From Zizania palustris (taxonomy: Eukaryota; Streptophyta; Magnoliopsida; Poales; Poaceae), in NCBI GenBank assembly GCA_019279435.1, contig JAAALK010000285.1, forward strand, positions 72,322,866-72,386,865: 64,000 bases of DNA, given 5' to 3'. Positions 10,558 to 20,742 of this stretch are shown here, one piece after another. Position 1 is the stretch's first letter. Each line of letters opens with the position of its first letter. The position numbers were made by a program, and so were the translations under genes. The notes below the pieces were generated by a model that did no database searches, was not told where the DNA came from, and saw only the letters and a program-made list of their open reading frames with translations.

Positions 10558-10860
10558 CACTACGACAAACTGTCACTGTAGTGGCGTTGGGCAAAAACAC
10601 TATAGTGGTGGGCCATTAGATGCCCGCCACTACAGTTGCTGGTGCTGATGGCAGCACCAGCGCCCGCCACTACTATTGGTAAAGTAGTGGCGGTCGGTGC
10701 TGACGTCATCCCGGACCGCCACTATTTTACCAATAGCAGTGGCGGACGCTGGTGCTGCCCGCTGCTACTAAGATGTCTGCCACTAAAGTATGGATGACAT
10801 CACTTGCCCGCCACTACAGGTCATTTTTGCCCACCGCTACAGTGTCGCTTTGTAGTAGTG
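10558..10860. mobile_element. CACTA-derived MITE (303 bp)
   Basis: It starts CACTACGACAAA and ends TTTGTAGTAGTG, near-perfect inverted repeats of the CACTA type, flanked by a 3-bp TAG duplication (10555-10557 and 10861-10863). The inside is largely an inverted repeat of GTGGCGG/CCGCCAC blocks. The block GCCCGCCACTACTATT followed by AGTGGCGGTCGGTGCTG recurs at the end of the CACTA transposase element near 53388-53425, so this MITE belongs to that family. Confidence 0.85.
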
Positions 10861-11633
10861 TAGTGTATTTTCAATACGTGGACTCAAAACTCAAAGTGAT
10901 ATTCGCTATAGATCATTATAATATATACTATTCCTAATCTAATATATAATACATATAAGTTTTTCATACAATCTTTAACATAAATATTGACAATTTTCTA
11001 CTTTTATTATATATATATATATAAAAATTATTAATATAAAAATATATAAAAAGCTTTTAAATATCAATATAACTATATGGCCTGGCCTAAATAATCCTAA
11101 ACCTAATATTTAGCTTAATTATTAGTTAAAAGATATAAATAATGATTTTTAAAAAACATAGATGCATTATATATCTTGGAAGTTGGAACAAACTTAAAAG
11201 TTACCAAAATAATTCGCAATGGATTAGTTTATTCAAAACCATGGCAAAAAGATTATGGAAAAAAACAGGGGAGCTCATAAAAAATGCTGACAGGGTAAAG
11301 CCAGATAGATCGAGTTATATATGTCCATAAGATAAGAGGCTGCAGCGCAGCTAGCAACCTCTGTACAGGCGAATAGAAATAGGAAAAGGTGAAAGACATG
11401 AAGAAATGGATAGAAAATTATAACACATCAGTACACTAGATAAGGACATATAGATATGTTGCATGCCAAAATGGTCATGCTTGCTTCCGTGATCCTCCAC
11501 AGAGAGGAACATTTCAGTTAACAAGAAACCGGGTATCTGGAGATCGAGACTGCAGAACCCTAACTACATATCGGGATCCTCAACAAAGTAAGGCAAGCAG
11601 ATCGAATACTGTCAAGTATCTCGATCACAGACG
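10861..11633. other. AT-rich region downstream of the YABBY gene
   Basis: No gene is supported here. The part nearest 11633 would be the 3' untranslated region of the YABBY gene on the minus strand. The stretch 10910-11130 is AT-rich with an (AT)n run at about 11010-11022. Confidence 0.5.
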
Positions 11634-11655
11634 TTAGAACGGAGTGACGCCCATG

Positions 11656-13582
11656 CTAGATGCTGCTGTGGCGGCTGCAGCGGCTGCAGCTAGCTGCTGC
11701 GTAGAGACCGTCCTTGAAGTGCATGCATTCCCCAGCTCCGTCCTAAAAAGAACAAAAGACGTTGTAATCTAGTGCGCGCTGCATGTTAAGCTTTTATGTG
11801 GGTTTGTATTGGATTCTTCACGGATAGAATTAGGGTTTAGCCAGAGCTTAAATTAATCTTTACCTGGCTTTGTATGCCGGTCTTCTTCAGGCCCTGGTCC
11901 GGCATCAGACCGAAATGGATGTGTGGGAAATGGGCCCACTGTCATATGCACAAAGGAGGAGACATAGTAAATACGAATTTGGTTTACACAGTATGTACAC
12001 TGTATACATCACATGAGTATTTGATCTGGAAATCAGAAGAGATATTTACGTTTTTGGCAGCTGCACTGAAAGCCTCCCTGTGGGTGATGTCCGGATTGCT
12101 GGCCTTGATGCGTTGTATCTCGTCCCTACATATGACAAAACCAATCATGCACGTACGATAGAGCAGCTTGGTCAGAATATGGTAAAGATGAAATCGAAAC
12201 AGTGATTAACCACCGATGATTACTCACTTGATGAATCGGTTGTATGCCGAGGGAACCCTCTGCCGCTTCTCTGAAGCTACAGAATTACAACAATAAGTAT
12301 CTTAGAATTAATTAATAGTGTACTTTCAAGGCAATTCCACAGCAAGACTGCTTCAGTCCGGATCAAAGTAGCACGGGCGCATCAAGCCTAGGAGAATGAT
12401 CAGGTACATATATACGTGTAACCTGACCGTTTTAATGTTGCTTCCCGGCCGGTGATCTTGCCGAATAAATTAGGACTGCATGCTACGTTCTGCGAGTTGG
12501 AAATTGGAAGCGGTATTCTGTAAATGTTCTGTTCCTTATTCCTAAATCCATCTTAATATTTTTCTTCCTGTGTTAAGTTAGCTATAGATCCTATCTTTTC
12601 ACTGTGCATACTTAACGTTGGGATTTGAGAGGAATTCTCCACGGACAAAAGGTACTATTTGCGCTGATGTGAAAACTATTCAACGTCTTGCACTCTTTCG
12701 AAGACTTCATTGACCACCGAAAAGAACCCTAAAAAGAGTTGATCAAAGAGGAGAATGGTGTCTTCGTGCCACCACGAGTGCTCTACGCCTCTAATGCAGC
12801 TATCGCACGCACAGCTAGGCAGCTAGCATAGGCAGCCGCGGGGAGCCGCGGAGCCGCCGGAGCACTCATACAAGCGTTGCCAGAGAAAAAAAGAAAGATT
12901 GGCACTTACTCCTGTTCGCTGACGGCGCACTCTTCGGCGGCTGCGACTCTCGCTGCGAAGCTTTGGCCGCCGATGCCATAGACGTCGCCGGCGCGTTGTT
13001 ATTAACACCGCTGGTGTTGCAGCTCGTTATGCTGCTGACGTTGGGACTCGCCTGTTCGGTGAGTAAGCTCGGCGGCGCTTGGAACGGTACGTCATCCTGC
13101 CGTCCATAGCGATTAAGCATCCGATGTTGTTAGCAAAAATAATCGATAGGAGTAGAACATGCTAGCATCGGAAGATACACAGTGCGTACAAGGAGGCTGT
13201 GCGGTGAGGTGGGGGAGAGGAGGGCCTGGCCGAAGGGGAGCTGGTTGGCGGCGGAGGCGGCGGCCGGGAGCAGGAGGCCGCGGAGGTTGACGGAGAGCAG
13301 GTTAGCGCAGTGGCCGCATCGCACGGCGACCGTCTTGAATAGGCTGCTGCACGGTACTCCCACCTGCAGGTGGACGGAACGAGGCTTTATTCAAGACTGA
13401 AACACGGTCGAACGAAAACGGACGGCGGCCGCGAGCCAGCGCGGGCCACGCATACGTACCACGAGGATGGTGTCGCAGAAGTTGCAGTGCACGTAGCAGA
13501 GCTGCTCCTGCTCGGCGAGTGGCGGCTGCTGCTGCTGCGCGAGGTGGTCCAGCGAGAACGTCTCCGGCGAGGAAGACATCAT
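11656..13582 (-). CDS. YABBY transcription factor, FIL/YAB3 clade, with altered C-terminus
   Basis: Seven coding exons join in frame: 13582-13460, 13363-13190, 13096-12910, 12276-12228, 12125-12050, 11938-11864 and 11742-11656, all with GT-AG borders, giving 256 residues. The C2C2 zinc finger has CNFC (residues 33-36) and CGHC (57-60). The HMG-like YABBY domain (about 162-228) has [15 protein letters not shown], the [13 protein letters not shown] segment with HREAFS, and [11 protein letters not shown]. The [13 protein letters not shown] wording and the FKDGLY tail place it with FILAMENTOUS FLOWER/YABBY3, nuclear DNA-binding proteins that set lateral-organ polarity. One extra base in the final alanine tract (about 11688-11696) shifts the frame to a TAG at 11658-11656; the usual GVTPF ending is encoded in another frame, ending at 11634. 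Otherwise the gene looks intact. Confidence 0.93.
12277..12909 (-). other. intron 3 of the YABBY gene
   Basis: This is the longest intron (633 bp), starting GTAAGTG and ending CTGTAG. I see no open frame, repeat or non-coding RNA in it. The other introns are 74-125 bp, apart from exon 5 to exon 6 at 111 bp. Confidence 0.8.
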
Positions 13583-14638
13583 GGCTCGTTATCCAGCTAA
13601 TGCCCTCTGCCTGGCCGGCGCGCGCGGTCGTGGCTGCTGCTAAGATTGCGGCTTTCTCCCCGTGGGAGCGGGGCCTGGCCCTTTCAGCTGGGTGATTTGA
13701 CGGTGTTCGACGAGGAAACAATTTAGGGAAGGAGATGGCTGGGAACGAAGAGATAGATGACCGGAGGAAGAGATGGAGGGGTATATATATGGGTGGGCCG
13801 GCTTGGTCCCCCTCTCGATGTGGTAATATTTCCCTTGATGCGATGAGGTTGAGGTGAGGCGGTTTCGGCTTGATTTGATTGGTACGTGAGTGAAGAGTCG
13901 GTTTCTGCTAGCTCCTGATGGATTTGATGCTTTGATGGACCTGCCCCATTCGAGAAAGCCTCGGATCTGTTGTTGCTTCTGATTTGAAAGCCCAGGACTC
14001 AAATATTGGCCGGTCGGCCGGCCATCCGGTTAGGACGACGGTTTTTTTTCGCGACCCCATCCGTGACAGCGACAAAGAGAGCGATGCAATGCAGCTGAGC
14101 GGAGCGGAGCTACCTTAGATGAATTTACGCGGCAGGCGCCGGGGCGGATCGGGAAACGCGAGAGAGCGCAACAAAGCCAAGTGCCCAGTACATACTCTCT
14201 CTTTCTCTATCTCGACTGCAAAGACAGTGAACAGCGGCTGCGACCGTAGCCGGTAGCTAGCATCTTGGGACTGTTCCGTCTGAAAAGCTGGCAGGAGGGG
14301 GCAGGACGAGTGGTGGGGATTGAGGGGCAGACTGATGCCGAGCCGAGCGGACGGAAATAAGTGGGCCGGGCGGTGTGGTAGGCCGGCCCACCTGGCGCCC
14401 TGTTCCATGATGTGCTCTGCTCTGGTCGCAATTCGACGCGTTCGACGCAGTGCCACAGTGCCATTTTCCGTCATTTTGCGATGGGGGCATAACCTTCTTA
14501 TGAGGGATCCCGTCGGATTTTCCCGTCAGACTATCACTGTGTAATCTTGCATACTCCAGTCTTGTGTGGTCGTTACTGTTCAGTCTGTAGTCACACGCAC
14601 GCGGATTGATTGATAGCTGTTTAAGCTCGAGCATGGAT
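13583..14638 (-). promoter_or_regulatory. YABBY 5' leader and proximal promoter, truncated by a transposon
   Basis: A TATATATA box on the minus strand at 13790-13783 lies about 200 bp upstream of the ATG, a plausible core promoter. A GA-rich run (CTCTCTTTCTCTATCTC on the plus strand, 14196-14212) is a GAGA-like candidate. At 14639 unique sequence stops at a retrotransposon, so about 15 kb of inserted DNA separates this proximal 1.05 kb from the next unique sequence at 27155. No protein-coding gene is supported in the interval. Confidence 0.6.
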
Positions 14639-14982
14639 TGTTAGGAAATAAACCTGACTTCCTTTTTTTTAGAAATTACGTTGACTTCGTTTGAAAAGAG
14701 ATCCTTCGAACCTATCTTTGATTTGTGGCTAGGATGGCAGATGTTTTCCTTGCTACTTTTATTTTATATGTTTAAGAAGTAGGTTTCCTTTCAAGTTTTT
14801 CCTTCCAAATTTAGTTTCTTCCATGTTTAGATTAGAATTTGCACTATAAATAAGTGCCCGGTGTAGATGCTGAGAACAACAAGAGAAGAGCAATAAAGTT
14901 GCGTCCACAAATCTGTTTGTGTGTGTCTCTGTTCTCACCAGAGGGCTTGACTGAGAAAGCTCGGCTGAGAGCTCGGCTGACA
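14639..14982 (+). repeat. left LTR of the gag-only copia element
   Basis: It carries a TATA box TATAAATAAG at 14845-14854. The inner border is set by the PBS TGGTATCAAAGCG at 14985-14997, a variant of the initiator tRNA-Met site. The right LTR differs by several substitutions and three bases in length, so this element is older than the SIRE copy inside it. Confidence 0.88.
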
Positions 14983-15020
14983 TTTGGTATCAAAGCGAGG
15001 AACGAAGGTCCAATGTCGCG

Positions 15021-15776
15021 ATGGAGAGTGTCACCTTCAACACCGGTGCAGTTGAGTTGTCGCTGCCGACCAAGACCAACTATCATGAGTGGTCATTGGT
15101 CATGCAGGTGAGCCTAGAGGTGTTAGAGCTCTGGGATGTTGTGGAGACCGTCAGCGCCGAGCGTGCCAAGGATCGGCGGGCGTTGGCCGCCATCTTGCGT
15201 ACGGTGCCATCAGAGATGAAGGCCGGGCTCGCTGTAAAGACATCGGCGAAAGAAGCATGGGATGCGGTGAAGATGATGAGGGTCGGCGATGATCGAGTAA
15301 AATCTGTGAATGTGCAACGTCTCTTGAAGGAGTTCGAGAATGTCACGTTCCATGATGGGGAGTCTATCGACAACTTCACGATACGCATCAACGGGCTCAT
15401 CGCCAGCCTACGTGAGCTTGGCGAGGAAATGGACAGTCGCGTGGTGAAGAAGATCCTATGCGTGGTCCCAAAGAAGATGAAGCTGGTTGCGGTGGCGATC
15501 GAGATGCTTCTGGATCTGGACACCATGTCTGTGGAGGAGCTCATCGGACGGCTGTGCGTGGCGGAGGAGTCCCGCGACGTCGATGAGGAGACGGGGGGTG
15601 CTGGGCATTTGCTGCTCACTGAGGAGCAGTGGGAGGAACGGCGACGTCAACGCGACAGCAAGGATCGGGCACGTGGCGATGATGCATGCCGTGGTAGTGG
15701 CAAGAAGGGTGTTTGCCGTAGCAGTGGCTATGACGAGGATGACGACAATGCAAGCATGTGTTCGGGGACCAGCCGG
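15021..15776 (+). pseudogene. copia gag, first part (interrupted)
   Basis: It starts MESVTFNTG 24 bases after the PBS and runs in frame to the SIRE insertion. The copia gag (DUF4219/UBN2) pattern is clear: NYHEWSLVMQVSLE near residue 20, AKEAWDAVKMM near 75, LLKEFENVTFHDGESID near 96 and SVEELIGRLCVAEESRD near 176, then a charged hinge. The frame resumes at 26645 with a stop seven codons in and a defective zinc knuckle. It would encode the capsid of the gag-only element. Confidence 0.88.
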
Positions 15777-17534
15777 TGAGGAGCCATGCTGAATAGCGTG
15801 GGCCTCATGGCTCTAGAAGTGATGAGTCATTGTCAACGATAGTCAAAGAGGACTGAAGAAGAGAGGAGATCTGCTGTTTTATGGGCCGCGTGTGACTCAG
15901 GTACACGGGCAGCGAGCGACTGTCGGGCAGAGGAGGCTGCGAAGTCGGGCTGGCCCAATCCGGGTGCATGGGCCAGAAGCAGTAGAAGACCCACTGGGCT
16001 GTTGACCAGGATTGACTCAGGTACACGGGCGGTGAGTGATTGCCGGGCTGAGAGAGCTGCGGAATCGGGCCGGCCCAATCCGGGTACCTGGTGCAAAGTC
16101 GGTGGAGGCTTTGTCAGTTTCGGCGCAAAACTGACGACCGTCGATCTTGTATCCGACTGTCCAGAAGAGAAGCCGTAGTCGCTACGAAAACTTAGCTTCC
16201 GGATAAGTCATCTGTAACTCTAGGCCCACAGTCAGTCTGTCGTGTCTGTAAAAATACGTAAGGGCAGTAGAGTCTTTTCCTTTATTTTTGAGTCTGTAAA
16301 AACCCTAAGGGGCAGGTAGAATATTCCTAGTGTTGGGCTGCCTATAAATAGGACCCCAACCCCTAGGGTTTGGACTACCCTTTTGCTGAAAATCAATACT
16401 ACTCCTTTGGGTCACTTTGTTTCTTGCATTCTCTCTCCCCTGTTCATGCGTGGGTCACCAGGCAACAAGCCTTGTTCTTCCTGAAGTTTTTAAGTGACTT
16501 TTTGTTGTATGGGAGAGCTTTTAATCTGGCTGTTTTTGCTTGTGCGAAGCATTTTTGTGCACTGCAGTTCATTCTCTGTGCTTGCGATCAATTTATTTGG
16601 AACAGAAGCTTCTCTGTTGTATGTGTTCTTCGTGAGAAGCAGTACTAGTTCTTGCTGTTGCAAGTAGTACTACTACTCTGTAGCAAGTAGTACTACTTTC
16701 CTGTAGCTACAGTATGCTAGTACTTTAGCCTTGCTTTTCCTGTGTTGCTTTTTGATCGAGTTGGCAGGGTCAAAGTCCCTTTTCTTGTGTGAAGTCCAAC
16801 TCTGTGTTGCAGACTTCGAATCTGCAAGCTTCGAATCTGCAGGCTTCGAATCAGCAGACTTCGAATCAGCAGACTTCGAATCTGCAAGCTTCGAATCTGC
16901 AGACTTCGAATCTGCAAGCTTCGAACCTGCAGACTTCGAATCAGCAGGCTTCGAATCAGCAGACTTCGAATCTGCAAGCTTCGAATCTGCAGACTTCGAA
17001 TCTGCAAGCTTCGAACCTGCAGGCTTCGAATCAGCAGACTTCGAATCAGCAGTCTTCGAATCTGCAAGCTTCGAATCTGCAGACTTCGAATCTGCAAGCT
17101 TCGAACCTGCAGACTTCGAATCAGCAGACTTCGAATCAGCAGACTTCGAATCTGCAAGCTTCGAATCTGCATACTTCGAATCTGCATACTTCGAATCTGC
17201 AACCTTCGAATCTGCATACTTCGAATCTGCAACCTTCGAATCTGCAACCTTCGAATCTGCATACTTCGAATCTGCATACTTCGAATCTGCATACTTCGAA
17301 TCTGCAACCTCCGAATCTGCAACCTCAGAATCTGCAACCTCAGAATCTGCAACCTCAGAATCTGCAACCTCAGAATCAGCAAACTTCGAATCTGCAGACT
17401 TAGTCAATCTGTTCTCGCGTTGCTGTTTAGTTTTTCTTTTTAAAATGCGTTGGGTTTTGGGAGCAGGCCATTGATTCGAAAGAATTTTTAGGCGCCCATT
17501 CACCCCCCCTCTGGTCGCTACTTTCGGTCCTACA
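15777..17534 (+). repeat. left LTR of the SIRE element
   Basis: It starts TGAGGAGCCATGC and ends GGTCCTACA. A TATA box TATAAATAG is at 16343-16351. Upstream of it, a segment of about 78 bp (GACTCAGGTACACGGGC onward) occurs twice, near 15893 and 16014. Downstream lies the 15-bp tandem array. Confidence 0.93.
16809..17400 (+). repeat. 15-bp tandem array in the left SIRE LTR
   Basis: About 39 units of the pattern TTCGAATCTGCAGAC. Units vary mainly at AAGC, AGAC, AGGC, ATAC and AACC, and the last few read CCTCAGAATCTGCAA. Because 15 is a multiple of three, several frames stay open on both strands; these are not genes. It lies downstream of the TATA box, so it would be transcribed. Confidence 0.92.
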
Positions 17535-17593
17535 AGTGGTATCAGAGCCTGGTTAGGGTTTTTCCATACCTTAACCGGTTCTAAACCCCGGTA

Positions 17594-20350
17594 GTGACCA
17601 TGACGTCTCCTGGCAAGGTCCCGTCCTTGGAAGCCTATGGCTATAATTATTGGAAGACTCGCATGCGAGCTTATCTAATGAGCCAGGGCTCGGACATATG
17701 GGACATTTGTGTTCACACCACATTTGTCATTCTGCCAGTCACTGAGCATGGTACTGCTGGTATCATTGCTCAGCATCTGAGCAACAGTAAGGCTGTGAAC
17801 ATTCTGTTTTCTGGATTAGGTCCCACTGAGTTTGAGCGTGTGAGTCATCTCTCCACTGCGAGAGAGATCTGGGCTACCCTCAAGGCACACCATGAGGGAA
17901 CAGCACAGGTCAAGGCTCGGCTCTATCAGACCTACCGGCGTGAATATGAGAATTTCACACAGAAGCCGGGTGAATCTGTTGAGGCTTTGTTTGGTCGCTT
18001 TCAGTCGATCATTAACAAGCTTCGGGACAACAAGGCTGAGGGTGCTCAGTTAGTCTCAGATCACGAGCAGGCGCTCAAGGTTCTTCATACCTTGGACCCA
18101 AAGATCTGGGAGATCAAGGTATCCTCTATCGTTGAGAGCACTTCTTACGATACCTTGACCATTTCTGAGTTATTTAGCAAGCTGAAGGCCACTGAGGTAG
18201 ATATCCAGCTGAGATCAAATCTCACTGGTTCGGGATCAAAATCCCTGGCCCTTGCTACACCTTCTGTTGATCCCTCTGCTGTGAGTTGTGCTGGGTTCTC
18301 TTTGATGTCTATCACTGAGGACCAGCTTGAGTCTTTGGGAGATGATGAGTTGTGTCTGTTTAACAACCGGGTGCGTCGTGTCTATGACAAAAGAATGTTC
18401 AAAAGACACGGCACAAAATCCGGATGCTTTGAGTGTGGCGATCCAGGACACTTCATCGCCGACTGCCCCAAGCGCAACGGCCACAAGAAGGGCACCAGTG
18501 GCAGCTTCCACGACTCCGGCAAGCATGAGAGCTCATCCTTCAACAAGGGCAAGCCGAAGACTCGTTTCTTCAAGAAGGCCCTGAAGGACTACCGACGAGA
18601 GAACAAGAAGCGCGACAAGGCCTTCTTCGCCGAGATGGAGAAGAGCTACTCCAAGCAGTCCACGTCTTCTTCCTCTTCATCAAGCTCAAGCGATGAGGAG
18701 ATCGTCATCAGGAAGGGGAAGGACAAGGACGATCCGGCGGGCCTCTGCTTCATGGCCTTCGGAGACAAGCCGAAGAGCCGCTCACACCAGCGCCGAAGAT
18801 CCCGCAAGAGCTTCTGTTCAATGGCTCTTGGGGATAAGGAAGAAAAGAGCTCCTCCGACGACTCCGACGACGACGATAGCAAGGTATCATCATATGAGCG
18901 CGAAATTGTTGATTTACTTGAGAGCAATCGTCAGGAGTTGAAGTATCGGGAAAAACTGCTTAGGGGGGCTAAGAAAACGATAGATGAGTTAGAAAGTGAG
19001 CTTGCCGTAGCCAACGGCAGAGTTGAGAGTCTATCTTCTTCCCCTTGCTTGGGTGGTAGCAGTGAGTGCCCGAAGTGTGAGGCGCTCCTGTGTGACCTGT
19101 CGACTTTGAAGTCTAGGTACACAGAAAGGGTTGATGAGAGGGATGCTTTGGCCACTGAGCTTGAAAGCGCTCAGCTGGAGCTGAAAGATGCTCAAGCCAC
19201 TGTCGTCACACCCTGTGTTCATTGCCCAACTCATCTAGCTGCCTTAGCTGAGCTGAAATCCAAGGGCGATGAGCATTTGGGTGATTTGGAGAGGTTAAGA
19301 GCTGAGCTTGCGCAGACTAAGCTAGAGCTTGAGACATTGTCAGTTCCACCCACTGTCTGTGAGAACTGTCTGTCTCTTAGAATGGAGTTGATCAAGCTGA
19401 AATCTGAAAAGTCTGTCCAAGTGGAGAGTGAGTGTGAGACCTGCTTGTCTCAGGTGGAGGTACTAGCTTCCTTGAGAGAGGAGCTAGCTGATTCTCAGAA
19501 TGAGAATTTTTATCTCCGGTCTATCCTGAGTTGGATCAGTGCTAGAGAGCCACAACTTGGCATGATGATCCAGCAGTTCAAGAGGCAGGATGGGTTTGGG
19601 GTAGGTTATACCTACACCAAGGCTGACTTTGAGAGTGCCATTAGCCGGGCAGTGGAGTGGAGTAAAATGACTCCAGAGCAGAGGTATCCCAAGACCCACT
19701 CTACTGAGTCTTCCCTGGCTTGTCAGCCCAAGGATGGAGTGATCAATGAACCACCTAAAGCTCCACCCAAGAAACCTATCTGGGTTCCTAAGCCCAAACA
19801 CCTCCACTCCTCTTTAGATTCTCTTCCTGGACCCTCTCAGCCCAAGAAGACCACACCAAACACTACCAAGCCCAAGAACCCCAAGCCTCAACCACATCCC
19901 AAGAAGCCTACCTATCATTGTGAGTATTGTCAGAGAGACGGGCATCTTGCGGAGTTTTGCTTCAGGAGGAAGCGGGTTGAGAGAGCAGAGAGGGCTCGTA
20001 GTGATCAGGTGCAGTTCTACCAGCAGGGTGGTAGACCGCGTGTTCCTCGGCGCGGGGAGAGGCTGGAGGCCAGGCCGCGTCGTGTAGGTGGTGGTAGAGG
20101 AGACGGCTTTCTTGCCCATGCTCCAGTTGGTGGTGTTCGTTCCGGCAGAGTTCCAGACCGTGTTGGCTACGGTTCTGGACCTCGTGGCCGCAGGGTTAGG
20201 AAGGACCGTGGACCGCGTTTTGAGCCGCGTTTTGGTCCAAACTCTTTTGATGGTTTTCGCTTTCCATCTTTTGAGCAGATGGCTCGACACTGGTTTAGCT
20301 CTTTTGCTAAACCTGGTGCCGGACCATTTGCTCCCACTTACAGACATTGA
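17594..20350 (+). CDS. SIRE copia gag (918 aa)
   Basis: The ORF starts 45 bp after the PBS. Residues 1-220 carry the copia gag fold (NYWKTRMRAYLMSQGSDIW, EIWATLKAHHEGTAQVK, YENFTQKPGESVEALFGRF). A CCHC knuckle CFECGDPGHFIADC is near residue 280, followed by serine- and acid-rich spacers, a long predicted coiled coil (about 430-670) with repeated CxxC pairs, a proline-lysine hinge and a second knuckle-like CEYCQRDGHLAEFC near 775. The C-terminal 120 residues are arginine- and glycine-rich. Long gags with a second knuckle fit the SIRE/Opie type. The stop TGA is at 20348-20350; protease follows in the -1 frame. Confidence 0.92.
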   Translation: MTMTSPGKVPSLEAYGYNYWKTRMRAYLMSQGSDIWDICVHTTFVILPVTEHGTAGIIAQHLSNSKAVNILFSGLGPTEFERVSHLSTAREIWATLKAHHEGTAQVKARLYQTYRREYENFTQKPGESVEALFGRFQSIINKLRDNKAEGAQLVSDHEQALKVLHTLDPKIWEIKVSSIVESTSYDTLTISELFSKLKATEVDIQLRSNLTGSGSKSLALATPSVDPSAVSCAGFSLMSITEDQLESLGDDELCLFNNRVRRVYDKRMFKRHGTKSGCFECGDPGHFIADCPKRNGHKKGTSGSFHDSGKHESSSFNKGKPKTRFFKKALKDYRRENKKRDKAFFAEMEKSYSKQSTSSSSSSSSSDEEIVIRKGKDKDDPAGLCFMAFGDKPKSRSHQRRRSRKSFCSMALGDKEEKSSSDDSDDDDSKVSSYEREIVDLLESNRQELKYREKLLRGAKKTIDELESELAVANGRVESLSSSPCLGGSSECPKCEALLCDLSTLKSRYTERVDERDALATELESAQLELKDAQATVVTPCVHCPTHLAALAELKSKGDEHLGDLERLRAELAQTKLELETLSVPPTVCENCLSLRMELIKLKSEKSVQVESECETCLSQVEVLASLREELADSQNENFYLRSILSWISAREPQLGMMIQQFKRQDGFGVGYTYTKADFESAISRAVEWSKMTPEQRYPKTHSTESSLACQPKDGVINEPPKAPPKKPIWVPKPKHLHSSLDSLPGPSQPKKTTPNTTKPKNPKPQPHPKKPTYHCEYCQRDGHLAEFCFRRKRVERAERARSDQVQFYQQGGRPRVPRRGERLEARPRRVGGGRGDGFLAHAPVGGVRSGRVPDRVGYGSGPRGRRVRKDRGPRFEPRFGPNSFDGFRFPSFEQMARHWFSSFAKPGAGPFAPTYRH

Positions 20351-20742
20351 TTGTGCAGGACCGGGGACTGGAGGATGTTTGGATCATGGACTCAGGATGC
20401 TCTCGCCACATGACGGGACATCGCAGATGGTTCTCCAGTCTCACTCCCCCGAGCTCCAAAGAGTACATCACGTTCGGGAACAGCGGTCAAGGGAAAGTAA
20501 GTGGAATAGGCTCAATTAGCATTTCACACCATTTCTCTTTAAAGAATGTTGCTTTGGTTAAAAATCTGAACTTTAATTTAATCTCTGTTTCGCAACTTCT
20601 TGAGGATGGTTTGGAAGTGCGTTTTAAGAAGGGCAATTCTTCTGTGATTGATTCTAGAGGGTCTTTGTTTGTCAGATTTTACCCTTCGGTAAAGTTTTTC
20701 GAATTGACTTCTCTAGTTCTTTTGGCCCTTCTCGCTGTTTGA
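20347..20742 (+). CDS. SIRE copia protease (pol start, frameshifted)
   Basis: The frame overlaps the gag stop in the -1 frame and may be entered by frameshifting or reflect an indel; there is no obvious start codon. The protease active site DSGCSRHMTG lies about 15 residues in, followed by FGNSGQGKVSGIGSI and NLISVSQLLEDG. The last 20 or so codons are out of frame: the expected pre-integrase lead-in (FGPSRCLIAG) is in frame 3, so a one-base indel lies at about 20655-20680. This break would uncouple protease from integrase in an otherwise young element. Confidence 0.85.
   Translation: MIVQDRGLEDVWIMDSGCSRHMTGHRRWFSSLTPPSSKEYITFGNSGQGKVSGIGSISISHHFSLKNVALVKNLNFNLISVSQLLEDGLEVRFKKGNSSVIDSRGSLFVRFYPSVKFFELTSLVLLALLAV

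Noticed and set aside
16809..17400. CRISPR-like array
   Set aside because: Unit and spacer are both repeated, the setting is a plant LTR and there are no cas genes.
16673..17503. Long open frames on both strands of the SIRE LTR (up to 276 codons)
   Set aside because: They are produced by the 15-bp tandem repeat, whose unit is a multiple of three; composition is pure repeat and nothing conserved is seen.
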